Below, one piece after another: positions 37,836-50,815 of a DNA stretch of 64,000 nt. A program made the translations under genes and the position numbers. The DNA comes from Acholoe squamosa (taxonomy: Eukaryota; Annelida; Polychaeta; Phyllodocida; Polynoidae): assembly GCA_949317995.1 (NCBI GenBank), contig OX439042.1, positions 12,689,174 through 12,753,173 of the forward strand, written 5' to 3'. The first letter of the stretch is position 1. The number at the start of each line of letters is the position of its first letter. The notes beneath the pieces were generated by a model. The model searched no databases. It worked only from the letters and a program-made list of their open reading frames with translations, and was not told the DNA's origin.

Positions 37836-38244
37836 TTATAAGAGTGTATTAAGTAAAATATATGGAATAAGGATTAAGGGTATGTTATGTAGTTATTTTG
37901 TTATTAGTCGCCACCCAACTCCTAAATGTATATGTTTACATATGTAGTACACTCTAATGTAGATTTGTCCAGCCTGTCCCTGGTTAACGACATGTTATCA
38001 CAGACTAAATATTTTTGTACATCTAGATGTCTGACAGATCTGATTCATCGATGATTATAGATAATATTATAGATATCCACCTTATTATCAAAGGTCTGTG
38101 CTTAGATTATCTTGATGTAAAGTATTAGTTCATAAAAGATGTTGCTTGTACTGCGACCCATGGTTTGATAGAATGATACAATACAGGGTTCTATGAGTCG
38201 CCCATACATAATTCCTCTTATTTGTCTTTCTATGAAAGCAAGGC

Positions 38245-38346
38245 ATCCCAGTGGACACAGGACGTTGAATCAGTGTTGGAATAACGTTGATCAAGATTGA
38301 TCAATGTTATTCCAATGTTGATTTAACGTTCTTTGCCCACTGGGAT
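38245..38346. mobile_element. 102-bp palindromic MITE (CCCAGTGGG type)
   Basis: ATCCCAGTGG...GGAATAACGTTGATCA is mirrored by TGATCAATGTTATTCC...CCACTGGGAT over the whole length with few mismatches. A related palindromic tract of AACGTTT motifs lies at 40890-41110. Confidence 0.75.
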
Positions 38347-38741
38347 GTACCCAGTAAACACAAGACTTGTTCAAACGAAGAAAACTATTACATCACTGAG
38401 GTCGGCCGTTTTTTGCTGAAGTCTCTCAGGTTATGGAGACCTTTTTGGGCTTGTGTTTGTTAAAATCTGTCCTTTTTATCTTTTACATATTGCCATTCAG
38501 TGGCAGTGTACAAATGTATAAGGAATATCTGTGAAATAACGCCAGATCTCTGGCAACTTTGGGACGAGGAATTATTTTGACAACATTTTCTTTTTTACAG
38601 TGCAGATGCCAGTGTTGGGCAGGTAGAGGTCTGGTTATCGCAGCATACATATATCTGCTTGGATGTAGAATGGCTTTAACTGATAAGAAAATTCAGCTAT
38701 TTTTTACATGATCAAACTAGTTGGTTGCATTGAAATATTAC

Positions 38742-39186
38742 GGAAGCCGTGGAGGGCCACACCTTGAAAAAAATTCAACTTGAACTTTTTTATCTCCAAT
38801 ATGGAAACAACATAAAATGGAACGTAAAAAACTACTGTCAAACCTGAAATTTCACCTGTCAACTGTCAAAGTAGAAAAAAAATCTGCTGTCAATATGATA
38901 TTTTCCCCTGTCAACTGTCAAGTTGACAGTTGACGGCAGATTTTTCCCTAACTTGACAGTTGACAGTGGAAAATTCATGTTTTCTTATCTGGTGTCAACA
39001 TGATTCTTTTGCTGTCAACTGTCAACTTGACAGTTGACGGCAGATTTTTTTCTAACTTGACAGTTGACAGGGGAAAATATCATGTTGACAGCAATAATTT
39101 TTTAAAACTTCATCTTGGTGGTTGTAAGAAAATCGTGCTGATTTTGAAGTGCATGTTTTTTTTTGGTGTGGCCCTTTACGGCTTCC
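38742..39186. mobile_element. Foldback element with nested palindromes
   Basis: GGAAGCCGTGGAGGGCCACACC at the left is mirrored by GGTGTGGCCC...CGGCTTCC at the right. Inside, TGTCAACTGTCAAGTTGACA and variants occur repeatedly in both orientations, making nested hairpins. Non-coding. Confidence 0.65.
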
Positions 39187-39320
39187 ATAATACATGAGTA
39201 ACGTGGGGAAGATCATTGTGAACATAGAGCTATGTGTGCAATATACTGTACACGACTATGGTGTAAAACATACTAACCTCAAGGAATTGAATCTAAAGAT
39301 GAATTTAAGAACCAAACAGT

Positions 39321-39490
39321 ACAGTCAGCCCTTGCTTCCTCAGATGTGGAAAATGCAAGGAAATTTGTCTGAGGAAGCAAATTATCTGAGGAGTTAAGTC
39401 CAAATATTGTAGAAAACAAAGAGATAGTTCCTGATCTCCTGTCTGAGGGATCTGAGGAATCAAAGGGTCGAGGAAGTGAGAGTTGACTTC
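39321..39490. mobile_element. Possible pogo-like MITE
   Basis: CAGTCAGCCCTTGCTTCCTC at the left resembles the complement of GAGGAAGTGAGAGTTGACT at the right. TA precedes the left end. The inverted repeat is imperfect, so the assignment is tentative. Confidence 0.35.
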
Positions 39491-42400
39491 CCAGTAGCTT
39501 ATAATTCCACCACCATCATATATCTATAATGAGATAATATATCACTATATAAAACTTAGAACTATATATGACTGCTGTTTGGTTTTATCTATTTCAACAC
39601 GTTTTAATTTTAATAATCTTTCATTCCAATTTGTATTATCATTATTATGTCAGTCATATTACACTTGTGTATCGCAGGTTGGTATTGTAATACTATTGGT
39701 GAAAAGTTCCCAGCATGCATGAGTTAAACCTGAATTTAAAAAAATGGGGGGAAGAGTTTGTCAAGACAAAAAAAAAAGTAATTATATCAATCAACCAATC
39801 CAGTCAACCCCTGCACGACAGTGCCTCACCTAATTTGCGGGAGGGTGCGATGTGTACGATATTGTTCCTAGGGGTCAAGACAGAGGTCAAGAACACTTTC
39901 AACTCAGAGAGGTCCTAGCATTCCAATGGGCTTTTGCACTGCTGGAAGGGTATCCCGAAGGGTATCTTGACGAACAATATGCAGAAACGAAGATAATTTT
40001 CAAAATCATTTTTTTCATGCTTGACGTACTCTTTGAATTTGTCTTGAACACCAGTGTAAAGGACCACTATTCCTATGAGCTATGCCGCATCGACTGGAGG
40101 CGATTGCAGATAAGCTATATAGACAGTGCACTGAGTTCTCAATAGCTCACTTTAAAACATCAATTTCGGTTCCACCCTTAGACTTCCACTCACCCTATGA
40201 ACGCAACCCTGGCGAGTAACTCACCAGGGCTGCACCCATGCATGATGGCGACCCTGCAGGGCTGATATAGGCCACAGGGTGAGCCCCCAAAAGGAGCTTA
40301 GAAAATAACGTTCGTTCCTCAAACGGGGGGAGTACTTTTTGAAGGTGGATTCTTATAGGCATTGGTCCTATTAATGCCATATAAAAAGTTGTCCGCTTAG
40401 AATCCTGCAGTTTTTGCGTAGCTCAAGGTCAAAGGTCGGGAATTTCCCTCTATAAGCCTATACAGAGCATCTATATGAATAGGTAGGGGTATTTTCATCA
40501 AGGATATTCTTCATCTTGCAAATGTTAAACCTGGGTTAAGTTCATGCCTAAGACTTACAAAATGAGATTGATAAAATCAAATAGTATACTGTATTTAGAA
40601 TAGAGTACAGATCACTTCAAAAATGACCAGTTTGGGGCTTTCCTACTGCCAGCCTGCTGGGGGCTGCCTGAGGTAGGCACAGGTGTCCAGTACAATACTC
40701 TGCTTAATACTTACAGGGTGCTCAGGGTGTATGTGCAGTGGCAAGACGACCTAGACTCTATAAGATGGAATATAATGATTCTTCTCCGAGACATATATCT
40801 ATAATGAGATAATATATCACTATATATATCAGAATGGGATAGGGCTTCCACCTAGCAATACATACAGGACACACTGGAAAGGTTTAGATACGTTATATAA
40901 CGTTTATAAAACGTTTTTCAAACACTATAAATTGTACATACAAAAACGTTTGTATCTAGAAATTAAAAGTGCTTTAAAATTTTCTAGATACAAACGTTTG
41001 CATTTAGAACGTTTAAAACGTTTAAAACCATTTTTTAATGCAAACATTTGAATACAAACCATACAGGAACGGTACTGAACATTTTCAAACGTTTGTTGTT
41101 CACTGGGTAGTTTCTTTGAGCAGTTGCTCCTAACAATTATTGTAGAGATATTGATAGAAATTTATTAACACAATCATAAACTAAAGAAAAAGCAAATGAA
41201 TATCAGAAAACATTTTTTGAGATGATTAGAACCCTAGGACCTCTGAATAAGGGTCCCAGATGATAACCACTATACTATCAGGCTTACTGTACACAAAGCT
41301 TGCTTATACATGGGGAAATACACTACCAGAAAGTAATACTTTGGTCGCATATACAGCAGTATGTGACAAACTGCACCTCCACCTGGTGTCTACATCTATC
41401 AACAGGCACTACTTTAGGACCCCTTCCCACCATGCATAGGGCACAAGACCAGAGTCTAGGACGCTAGTACTTAACTCTGGGACCAGTTTGGAAAGCACCC
41501 ATATTATCATGAGGACCATATTACTTGGGTATGAGGCTTTAACCCTCTCAGGGCCGCTAATACAGAGGTGCATCGTGACAATCGGTCATCCTGATGCACT
41601 CGATTGTAGCATTTCATACTGATCCTGCAGCGATGTATCAACCGGTGAATCCTGTATGATCAGAATGATCCATGAAATTATAGCCCTGGCGAGTTACTCA
41701 CATGCGGACCAATGGTCATGATGTTCAGTGCACATTGAGTCTCTGAGGGTTAACATAACTATGCAGCCCCAAAGAGTTTGACATTGGACCCTTCAAAGGC
41801 GCTAATACATGAGTGTACTATGCTCATTGGTCGGCATGATGCACCAATGCAATGGTGGCTAGTCTGCTTACGAACACTTCATTGGTGCATCATGCCGACT
41901 GTTCAGGGTGTATGAACCCCGTAAGGGTGGCATGATACATAGATGTCGCCCCGGCAGTTAACTCACCAGCTACATTTGTGCAACATGACGAAGAATGGGC
42001 ATGATGCATCATCATATTTGTGACTCTTAAAGGGCAAAGGCACCTTTTATTATATCATGCCTATCATGGTCACCAGTATACTTCGTAGGTGTATCATGCT
42101 GATCAATCCACCTGGACTGTGATGATTCCATAGTGCATGGGCAATGCAATGAATGAATGCAGTCTTGAAGGGTGCCCAAGTAGATTGGCCACCACTGCAT
42201 TTGTGCATCATGATGACTATTGGACTCAGTATGGAGGCCTAGTGGAGCCGCCATTTTGAATTTCGCTGGTTGAGGTGAAACCCACTGATATCACATACCA
42301 TGATGGGTACCTTGACCCTGGTTAACAACCACTTCCAGGGACATGCTGGTCCCACCCTATCAGTTCTTATCAGTGTGTGTCGCCAGAACCAGCTCCAGAC

Positions 42401-42877
42401 CAGCTAGTGGTCAATATGACAGGAGTGCACTAGCGATAAGACCATGCATGATATATTAATCATATTTATATACTAAAGGGGGCCTAGCACTGACTTTTAA
42501 CAACATGGGTACCTGCCAACAGATCATGCACAAATCCACGGGAACCAGAGGAAAGTTTGCAACGATCTGATTGGTCAATGGGTGGTCATGTGACCTTTTA
42601 ATGTGGATGTGCATTCGCCATGCTAGCCCCCCTTTAAAGTCCATAGTGTGCTTATCAGAAGATATCTTACAGATACTGATTTCAGATAAAAACCCGACCA
42701 AATCGACCACCCTGATCGACATATCATGACCATTCCTAAAGGTCGATATTAGGATATCCCTACATTTACATCACAGTTGGGATGTCAGTGCTTCAGCTCA
42801 ATACAGAAACCAACACTGCTGGTGGCATTTCCTGTCACTAGACCTGTACTTCATTTCTATAAGTTCATTTGTTGACC
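39491..42877. other. Intergenic tract before SLC17 copy 2
   Basis: It holds CATGATGC-family repeats (40190-40300 and a dense cluster at 41540-42010) and AACGTTT palindromes at 40890-41110. No recognisable gene. A 97-codon frame at 39852-40145 has no identified domain. Confidence 0.4.
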
Positions 42878-45800
42878 ATGGATGATGGATATGAAGACGT
42901 GGATGACAAACAACCGCTTATCCAGGCGGGGCCGGATGAGGGACGTCTTAGCAAAGGTAATTCTGATAAAGGTGACTGATTATAATGTTTATAATTGATA
43001 CCATTAACCTATGGATTTATTTGTATTACTTCCTAAAACTTCGCATGTTTAAGGTGGCATGTGGTTGGTAATTCAGCCTAAACTAAGGGACCTTCTTGCA
43101 GACCCTGGCACATTGATTTCAAGGTGAAAAGACGTGTAAAAGTAAAATCAGGGTGATTCAAGAGGACAATTCAAAATACCTGCACTAACTATATCATTTT
43201 CTGTGTAGCTCAAGGTCAAGCTTTTTGGTACTGAGTAGAGCTTACATTGATTATTACAGAATAATACACGTGCTTATGCTTGTAGCCATGAAGCAGATAC
43301 CGTAAAACCCCGTGCATAAACCACACCCACGTATAAGCCGCACCCAGACATTAGGAGGATGCTATAAGCCGCAGGAGGGGACTGAAATGGTCCCTAGTAA
43401 AGGCTCCATAATACCTCACGTTTAGGGCACACCACGTCTTTAAGACAATGATATAAGGAACATCTGGGGCTTGAATTTGGGCAATTTAGTTTTCTTCTGT
43501 AGTATGATATACTCAACTGTAAGGTGCACCCCCAATTTATGCCATAAGACACACTAGGGGATTCTCCTCGCACATTTCAACAGTAGGGCAGAATAAAGGT
43601 GTCAATTCTAGTATGAGAGATTCGTAGATGGCAGGGGCCATGGCTGTCTACACACACTGTACAAAACATGTTGTTGAAATAATGGCACAATCACTCTCCT
43701 AGCAAATAACCAAGAGCTGAGTGTGCGGCTTATATGGGGGCTTTACTGATAAGTCGGATCAGACACCCAGACCCAAAGTATTTAACTCTTCAAAGGTCAA
43801 GAGTGTACAAAAAGTGCACTTTTGCGTCACTGCTGCATGATGCCCATTGGCCAGCATGATGCATAATGGCGAGCCTAATGGACTGATACACTCCCAGAGT
43901 GTTGTCAGGATGCTCAAGTGGGCATGATACACTCCTGCATCAACCTCCATTAAAGGGTTAATGCACAGTCAGCCTTTAAAGGGTTGAGTATCAAAATATG
44001 TACAGAATCCTCCTATAACTGTCCCTGGTGCTATCTGAGAAAATGGACCAAGGAAAGAATATTAGTTCCTCCCCCTTTACATGATCTTCACCTGTATCTC
44101 CAAAAGCATCCTCCAGACCCACTTGTATATGATTGACCTTATACAGGTCACAAAGCATGGAAGAAAGTAATTTATACATGTATTTTACCCAATAAACTAC
44201 TCTTAAAAAGTTAGGGGTGCAAGACTTTGGTATTTATAACATCAGGGGTCATTCCACTCATTTGTCACATGTCACGTGACGGGACTGAGTTTCACATGAT
44301 TTTTCACTATAGATACTATGCATTGCGTCCTTACCAACCAGTATTGGTAGAGACCGCTGCTCATGCTTTATCGTTTTACAAATATGTAACCAAGGCATGT
44401 CAAACTAGTCATGTGAGCCTGAGTGGCCAGATCGTATTTTGGAATAAAGAGATGGTTGCCTACCAGAATCCGCTTCATTTCTTGTCTCCACTACATGTGC
44501 ATATATAATGCAAAAAAGACAGAAAGTTTCTTAATCAATAAAGCGAGGCAATGCCCGAGGTAATGATATCAAACCTTGGGTATCATATCAATTCTTCAAT
44601 ATCTGCACAATTCTCATTTCAGACACAAGCAATAGTTGTTACATCCCTTGCCGCTTTGTCATAATGGGCATGATGACGGGTGGATTCTTCACTGCCTTCG
44701 CACAGAGAATGGGCTTCAACATTGCCCTGGTTGCCATGGTGAACTTCACCGAACCTGCAGACAATGTCACTTCAAACTACTGTCCTGCAAATCCACTTCC
44801 TGAAAACACAACAAGTGCCAAACATGTATGCAAACCTAACATTGTCCTACACTGTAGAAAATAACTGTCATAAAACTGAACAATGAACCATCGTTATTGC
44901 AGTGAACCAGTGTAGTCTTTACAAGAAGCCCCTGGTGGTAGTACAGTGGTACAAGGAACCCTTGTCAAAATAACAACAAATCTCTGTTAACTTTGGGACA
45001 AGACTATTTTGACAACATTCAGTTTTACTGTGTAGTACCATAATGGCCCCTTTAAGCACCGGGGTCTCAAATAAGCACCAGTCTCGCATAAACACGGGCC
45101 CCGGGTACAGAGATATTGAAATTACTCTTCAGCACTAAAAGCAGTATTCAAATAAGCGCCTGTCTCGTATAAGTGCCGCAGGTACAGTAGGAATGAAATT
45201 AATGAGTGCCTGGACAAGTGCACTTTGTGGATTTGCAAGGAAAGGAAAATAGAAGAAAAATAAAAATAAATCGCATATATGGGTATTTTAAATCTGTTTT
45301 CATCAATGGATGTTCCAAATTCAAAAGCCTACCAGTAGCCATGTGCTGAGAAAGTATATTATAAGGAAGGTCCTTACATTTTTTTGTGTTGTATTATATA
45401 ATCTTTTTCTTGAGTTTCATGTATTTATAATCTAAATTGGTTCAGAAACTTGAATAGATCACTCTCTTAGATGTTTGTGATAAATGAGTGTGTTTAATGT
45501 AATTACACAGAAATCAGTGCCATGTCAAGCAGTCATTGGCAATTTGTTGTTCTAAGTTGACCAATTAATCAGCAATGTTCATTAAACTGAAAATGTTATC
45601 TTTATAGGAAAGGTTTTGTGACTACCAGGAACTTTGGCAGCTTAGGCATGCATATTGTATTATGGCCATGTGCAACAGGGATCTTTTTCGAAGAAAAATA
45701 TTGATTTGTACATTTCAAACAGGAAGGTGAATTCAACTGGGATGCCAACCTTCAGGCTCTTCTCCTTGGTGCCTTTTTCTATGGTTACACTGTCAGCCAG

Positions 45801-48800
45801 TTTCCATTTGGCTACCTGGCAGAACGGTTTGGTGGGAAGGCTACTTTTGCCTTTACTGGTTTGAGTACAGGCATACTGAATTTCCTTATTCCTACAGTTG
45901 CAAGGTGGAACCCATATGCCCTCCTGGTTGTCAGAGCTATTCAGGGATTCTGTCAAGTAAGTCTAAATGTTTTACAAGAAGAACTTAATTTCAGATTTGT
46001 ATATGTAGAATTCCTGTAAAGGTACATCTAAATTATCCTAGAATTTGAATTTTTATTATTTGATGAATAATAGCAGACTGCAGAGTTTGGTATCTTTATA
46101 ATGTATAATATATTTTTTGCATTAATATATCACATTTATACATGAAGGGAAAAACTATATCGTATGGAGCCTTAAAACAGTTGATACAGTTCTCAGAACT
46201 AGTAATGAGAAATACCTGTACAATTAAATACACTGTAAGGTTTGCAGAGTTGATCATGTGAACCCCTTTTGTTTGAAAACAGGGTTCCATCTACCCTACA
46301 TCATTGGTCTTGATAAGTCGGTGGGTGCCCCCAGGGGAACAGACCAGAATGTATAGTATCGTCAATGCAGGTAAGGCAACTAGTACAATTTGAATTTGAG
46401 AGAAAAAATATCAAAAGGGTCTTGATAACCTGGGCCATGGTTGTGAGATATGTTTTCGAGACATAGTCCTTAGTCGTAAGACATTATTCCTCCACAATAT
46501 ATCAGGGATTATGTATAGGTTGTGGGGATGTTGGGGATTTACAAATATAAGTGCTCCCTTTTGAGTTACCCAATTGGCAATCTACTGAGCACGAATTGTA
46601 AATAGCGCCTATAGATTGGAATGTCTAGATCAGTCCATTGCGCCTTGTGCCTGCCATTATCAACACAATGCTCTTCTTTAAGGAGCCCTTTGTGCCTTTG
46701 AGAAGCCTATGGTTATTCTTTCTTCCTATCAGTAATCCTGTCTGCTGCTTCAGAAAGGATAATTAGTGTAGTGAGTGAGATTTTTCATGGACTGCTTTTG
46801 CCATTCTTGCCACCCAGGTTCTACCATAGGAAGCATGGTGTCAAGTGCTGTCTCTGGGGTTCTGTGTGACTCCACCTTCCTGGGAGGATGGCCATCATCT
46901 TTCTACTTGTTTGGTGAGTGTTAGTGCAATGAGTGCTGAGAACTAGATCTACTACTAAAATGAATATAGTGTGTACTTTGATGCAGTTATAAATGAATGT
47001 GCATATTCTGTTTCCCGTTCATGGGACCAAATGATGCATATTTCTTCTCCTCAATTGGCTAAAAATGGGCAAATTTATAAAAACATAAAGCCTTGTTGAA
47101 TTGATTCTTTAGGTACACTGAGTATTTTATGGACCATTGCGTGGCTGTTTCTGGCCTACGACACCCCCGCAGTACATCCCCGTATTACACAAGCAGAAAA
47201 GGATTACATATTCAAGGAAACTAAAAGCTTAGGTTCAGTCAAGGTTGGTATTACTTAAAAAAAAACACAGATAAGAAGTGGCAGGGAGAGAAGTTGGCAA
47301 GGGAATTACCTTAAACACATAGAGATGGCTTTCCTGACCTGAAAGTAATAGAGGTAGGGACTGGGGCAGCTCTAAGCAGCTCTGGGTTTCTTTACTTCAT
47401 AAAGAGTCAATTTTCGAAAACAAAAGTGTCTGTGCCTTGAATATTGGCGCAACTTAATGCAGGTCACTGCAATGCATATAGTCTTCTCCATCTGGTACAA
47501 AAGGTGGTTATGATTTTGTGAGCAAAGGAATTTTAAAACTGTGATACCTTTAATTGGGTTTCAGAGTGTGAACCTTATAGTTGAATATTGCTAATAGAGT
47601 GCCTATATTAGAGTATTTAATTCGGGTTTCTGATTACAAATCCTGGGCCAACAGCTTTAGCATCGGGCCTGTTAATTTTGGATGCTGCTGGCCAGTGGTT
47701 GAAAAGGTTTGTGTCTACCCCTGTATAGGTTTTCCTTTTTGGTTTCAGTACTCCCACCCTCCTTGGTGTTCTGTCATTAAGTCCATCCCTCTATGGGCAG
47801 TATTCATAGTGATATGTACTGACAACTTCTGTTACTATGTCGCCTTCTCCTGTATGCCGATCTTCATGAAACAGGTTCTCAGATTTGACATATCACAGGT
47901 AGGCTGACTGTACTAGTTAGGTGACTGTTCAGGAGGTCATTTCTCAAGGCACTACGATCCTGCACAGTCCTACGACTTGGAGGGTGTAGTCGTAGTGTGT
48001 TAGGAAATGGGCCCATGGGGTCAGTTTCAAAACGATCAATTATCATATCAAATTGTTATACAATTACCAACATACCTGGTCAATCACTCTTAAAGTGGCC
48101 TAGTCCGAAATAATTCGCTTTCCTTCCCCATTTCGAAGCTCATATTTTAAGGAATTGTCAGATTTATACCCAAATTCCTACTTTTGGAGTGCATGCCATA
48201 CATTGGAAATACACTTTAAAATGCCTATGGACCCCTTCTAATCTTGAATGACCTAAAGATAATATGGTGTTGTTACAGTGTGTAGAACACATTTCAACAA
48301 AACCTGAAAAATGAAAAAAAGAATTGACTAAATCAATTTAATGATGAGCTTATTATGGTATTGTTAAAATACATATGTGATCATTATGTGATTTATTTCA
48401 CATATTGAAAATCTCTTCTGTTACAGGATGGAATTGTGTCATCTTTACCTTCCCTCATCCATTTACCAGTGAGTCTTGGTGTCGGTGTTCTCGCAGACTT
48501 TATCCGTAAAAGACAAGTTCTTAGAGTTATCAACATCCGGCGTTCTGCAACTGTGGTTGGTAAGTAATTAGTAGATGGACGAATTATGGTTATGCACATG
48601 ACCCATTCCGATAAAAGATGTCACATTTCTATGGGAGAGGGCCATTTTTGCGAACTCAGAATTAGAGTATGAAACCTTTTATCATTGATAGCCGTATATC
48701 TTGGCTCTTTAGAAAGGATCCTTCCAGTCACTAGCTCCCAATGGTTAAGTTTTTATTGTTTTTATTTAGGTCACTAATACAATTCAAGAATACTTATAAG

Positions 48801-50336
48801 ATGCATGTGGAATACATTAAGCCCTCCAGTTATATTTTACAGTTGTAGACTCCTCAGGGATTACATTAGATATGAAATATTATAAAATGTGGAAAATAGA
48901 ACTGCATCTATGATGCTATTCCATTGTTCACCTTTTTTGTAAATATGCAAGATATGATTGATCTATTACAGTAAGATATTTTTGAGCTGTCACAATAGTT
49001 GGTCATGGCATTTGTATTTAAAGCCAACAGTATGTAATGGAAAATGTTTTTAATTAATCAAACTAAACTGAATCCCCTCCAGGTGAGTTTCTGCCTGGCG
49101 TCTTTTTGCTGCTCATTGGTTTTGTCGGGTGTAACAAGGCTGCTGCTGTGACGTTACTCATGTTGTCTGTTGGTGCCAACTCATTCTGCCTTGCAGGACA
49201 AGGAATGTCCATATTTGATATTGCTCCAATGTATGCAGGTAAGAGTTGGTGTGCATAGTTTTCCTTCTGCATTTCTGGAAAATATAAGTGAGGTCGTATG
49301 TGTATAAACTGTCAATGATGTTAAAAGGGTCACAGAGAAATGAAGATTTTTGGCATCTAGAAGCCTGGAATCTGATAATGCACCCATAAAGCTATATCCC
49401 CTGAAAGCCCTCATTCATCTGCATCTGCATTAAGTACATCATGGACCCCTGTTGTTAGGGAAGTAATATATAATGAATAGACTTGCACGAGTTGGCTTCA
49501 GGGGGTGATATGAGCCGTAGGCGAATGCTTATATTAAACCCCTGAAGCCAACGAGCCAACTATGTTATGTTCAAAGCATTTCGCTATATTTGGTACATAA
49601 GCTGCAAAAATGGAGAATTTACTTTCGTGTCTAGGTAGATTTCAAGATGTCCGCCCCGCTGTCCGTTTGCCATGAATTTTGGGTGCTTTTATTGTGAGAT
49701 ATTTGAACTCATATTAACCATTTTCGGCACTGAAAACTCTCTAACCGTGTTATAATATGGAGTATGATACACATATATGAATGTAATTTGACGAAGTTTC
49801 AGCAGAACTGACCACATATTATTTTCGTCTTGGCATTAGATCTAAAGTGTAGCCACAATCTTTTCCTGTCCCATACTTTTTGTCTTTGATTTCCAGGATC
49901 TTTGATGGGTATTCTCAATGGTGTAGGGAATGCTTTTGGCTTTATCACACCATTATTTGTTGCCAAAATAACGAACAACTCAGTAGGTGTATTTTGCTTT
50001 TCACTGGACATTCAGCTGATGATAATATATTATATATAATACTGGCTTTTGAACAATATGCTGTGTTTAGAGTGTCTATAATGATATATGACTTAAATAG
50101 ACAATTAGCATTACTAACATGTTACTAAAAATCATCATTATTTTTTTTTTCAGGGGGACCTAGTAAAATGGCGGACGGTATTCTGCATTAGTGCAGCGAT
50201 ATACACCTTTGGTGCTCTTGTCTACTGCCTTTTTATTACGGACAAAGAAGAAGATTGGGCCAAAGACAGGAGGAATACTGAGACACAAGAAAAAGAAGAT
50301 ACCTCGGCAAATACACCACCAGATAACTTAAATTGA
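42878..50336 (+). CDS. SLC17-family (sialin-like) transporter, copy 2, complete
   Basis: Eleven coding exons: 42878-42956, 44623-44825, 45723-45956, 46283-46370, 46818-46913, 47113-47243, 47749-47898, 48427-48559, 49083-49238, 49897-49982, 50154-50336. They encode 512 aa, close to sialin length. The cytosolic tail has D10-K-Q-P-L14-I15, an acidic dileucine signal known to direct lysosomal or vesicular sorting. TM1 contains R55. The first luminal loop has sequons at N67, N74 and N88. The helix 2-3 region keeps W100-D101 and the G-G-K133 turn. TM4 reads R165...Q168-G-F-C-Q172-G: the Arg matches vesicular glutamate transporter R184, but both Glu of human sialin (171, 175) are Gln and its His183 is Leu. 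TM7 carries D302. All introns are GT-AG with the same phases as copy 1. Likely a proton- or potential-driven organic-anion transporter; substrate unknown. The 3' UTR is split by a retrotransposon 48 bp after the stop. Confidence 0.95.
43300..43747. mobile_element. TIR element in intron 1 of SLC17 copy 2
   Basis: CCGTAAAACCCCGTGCATAA at the left is mirrored, with mismatches, by GTGCGGCTTATATGGGGGCT and TTACTG at the right. ACGTATAAGCCGCACCC follows the left end. Fragments with the same CTTATA(C/T)...GGGGTTTTA signature occur near 28330-28475 and 35461. Non-coding. Confidence 0.6.
44850..45032 (+). mobile_element. M1 MITE in intron 2 of SLC17 copy 2
   Basis: It starts CACTGTAGAAAATAACTG only 24 bp after the exon 2 donor and ends TTTTACTGTG. 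It carries the family block ACAAGAAGCCCCTGGTGG. A partial copy lies in the corresponding intron of copy 3. Confidence 0.65.
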
Positions 50337-50384
50337 TGTGTACAATTTTCGGTTAAAGTGGAAACAAAGACCAATATCTTTTCT

Positions 50385-50454
50385 ATTGATTCTGGAACAG
50401 TAATGAAGGACGAGTAGCTGCGGTCTGGGCTAAACTGAGTCCAAATGACCCGGC
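50385..50454 (-). repeat. Split direct repeat B2
   Basis: A 70-bp segment starting ATTGATTCTGGAACAG and ending GACCCGGC, identical to B1 except one C/T difference. It is the outer right end of the element in element orientation. Confidence 0.9.
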
Positions 50455-50507
50455 CCTATTTATTAACAAGTAATAACATATTAATACAGAGAAATAACAT
50501 AAAAAAT

Positions 50508-50699
50508 AAAATTGAAGCAGTGGAAGAGTCCCATGTGTGTGCCCTTAGACTAGCAGGCTGCAGTAGTGGGTCACTGCCCACAGGTATGTTCAGTAGCAGT
50601 GTGTGTGTGTGTGTGTGTGTGTGTAGGAGTAGCAGGTGGGTGAGTAGTAGTGGTACTGACCGTATCAATACATAGACCAATCAGGATTGGTCTCACCCA
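50508..50699 (-). repeat. Split direct repeat A2
   Basis: About 190 bp, from AAAATTGAAGCAGTGG to GGTCTCACCCA on the + strand, including a (GT)13 tract. It matches A1 at 55412-55601 except for one A/G difference and one GT unit. It abuts B1 directly. Confidence 0.9.
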
Positions 50700-50768
50700 T
50701 TGATTCTGGAACAGTAATGAAGGACGAGTAGCTGTGGTCTGGGCTAAACTGAGTCCAAATGACCCGGC
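50699..50768 (-). repeat. Split direct repeat B1
   Basis: The 70-bp partner of B2, immediately downstream of the recombinase frame in element orientation and joined to A2 with a shared A at the junction. Confidence 0.9.
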
Positions 50769-50815
50769 AACACCAGAACAATGATATAGTCCTGATACTC
50801 TACACATTAGTATGT

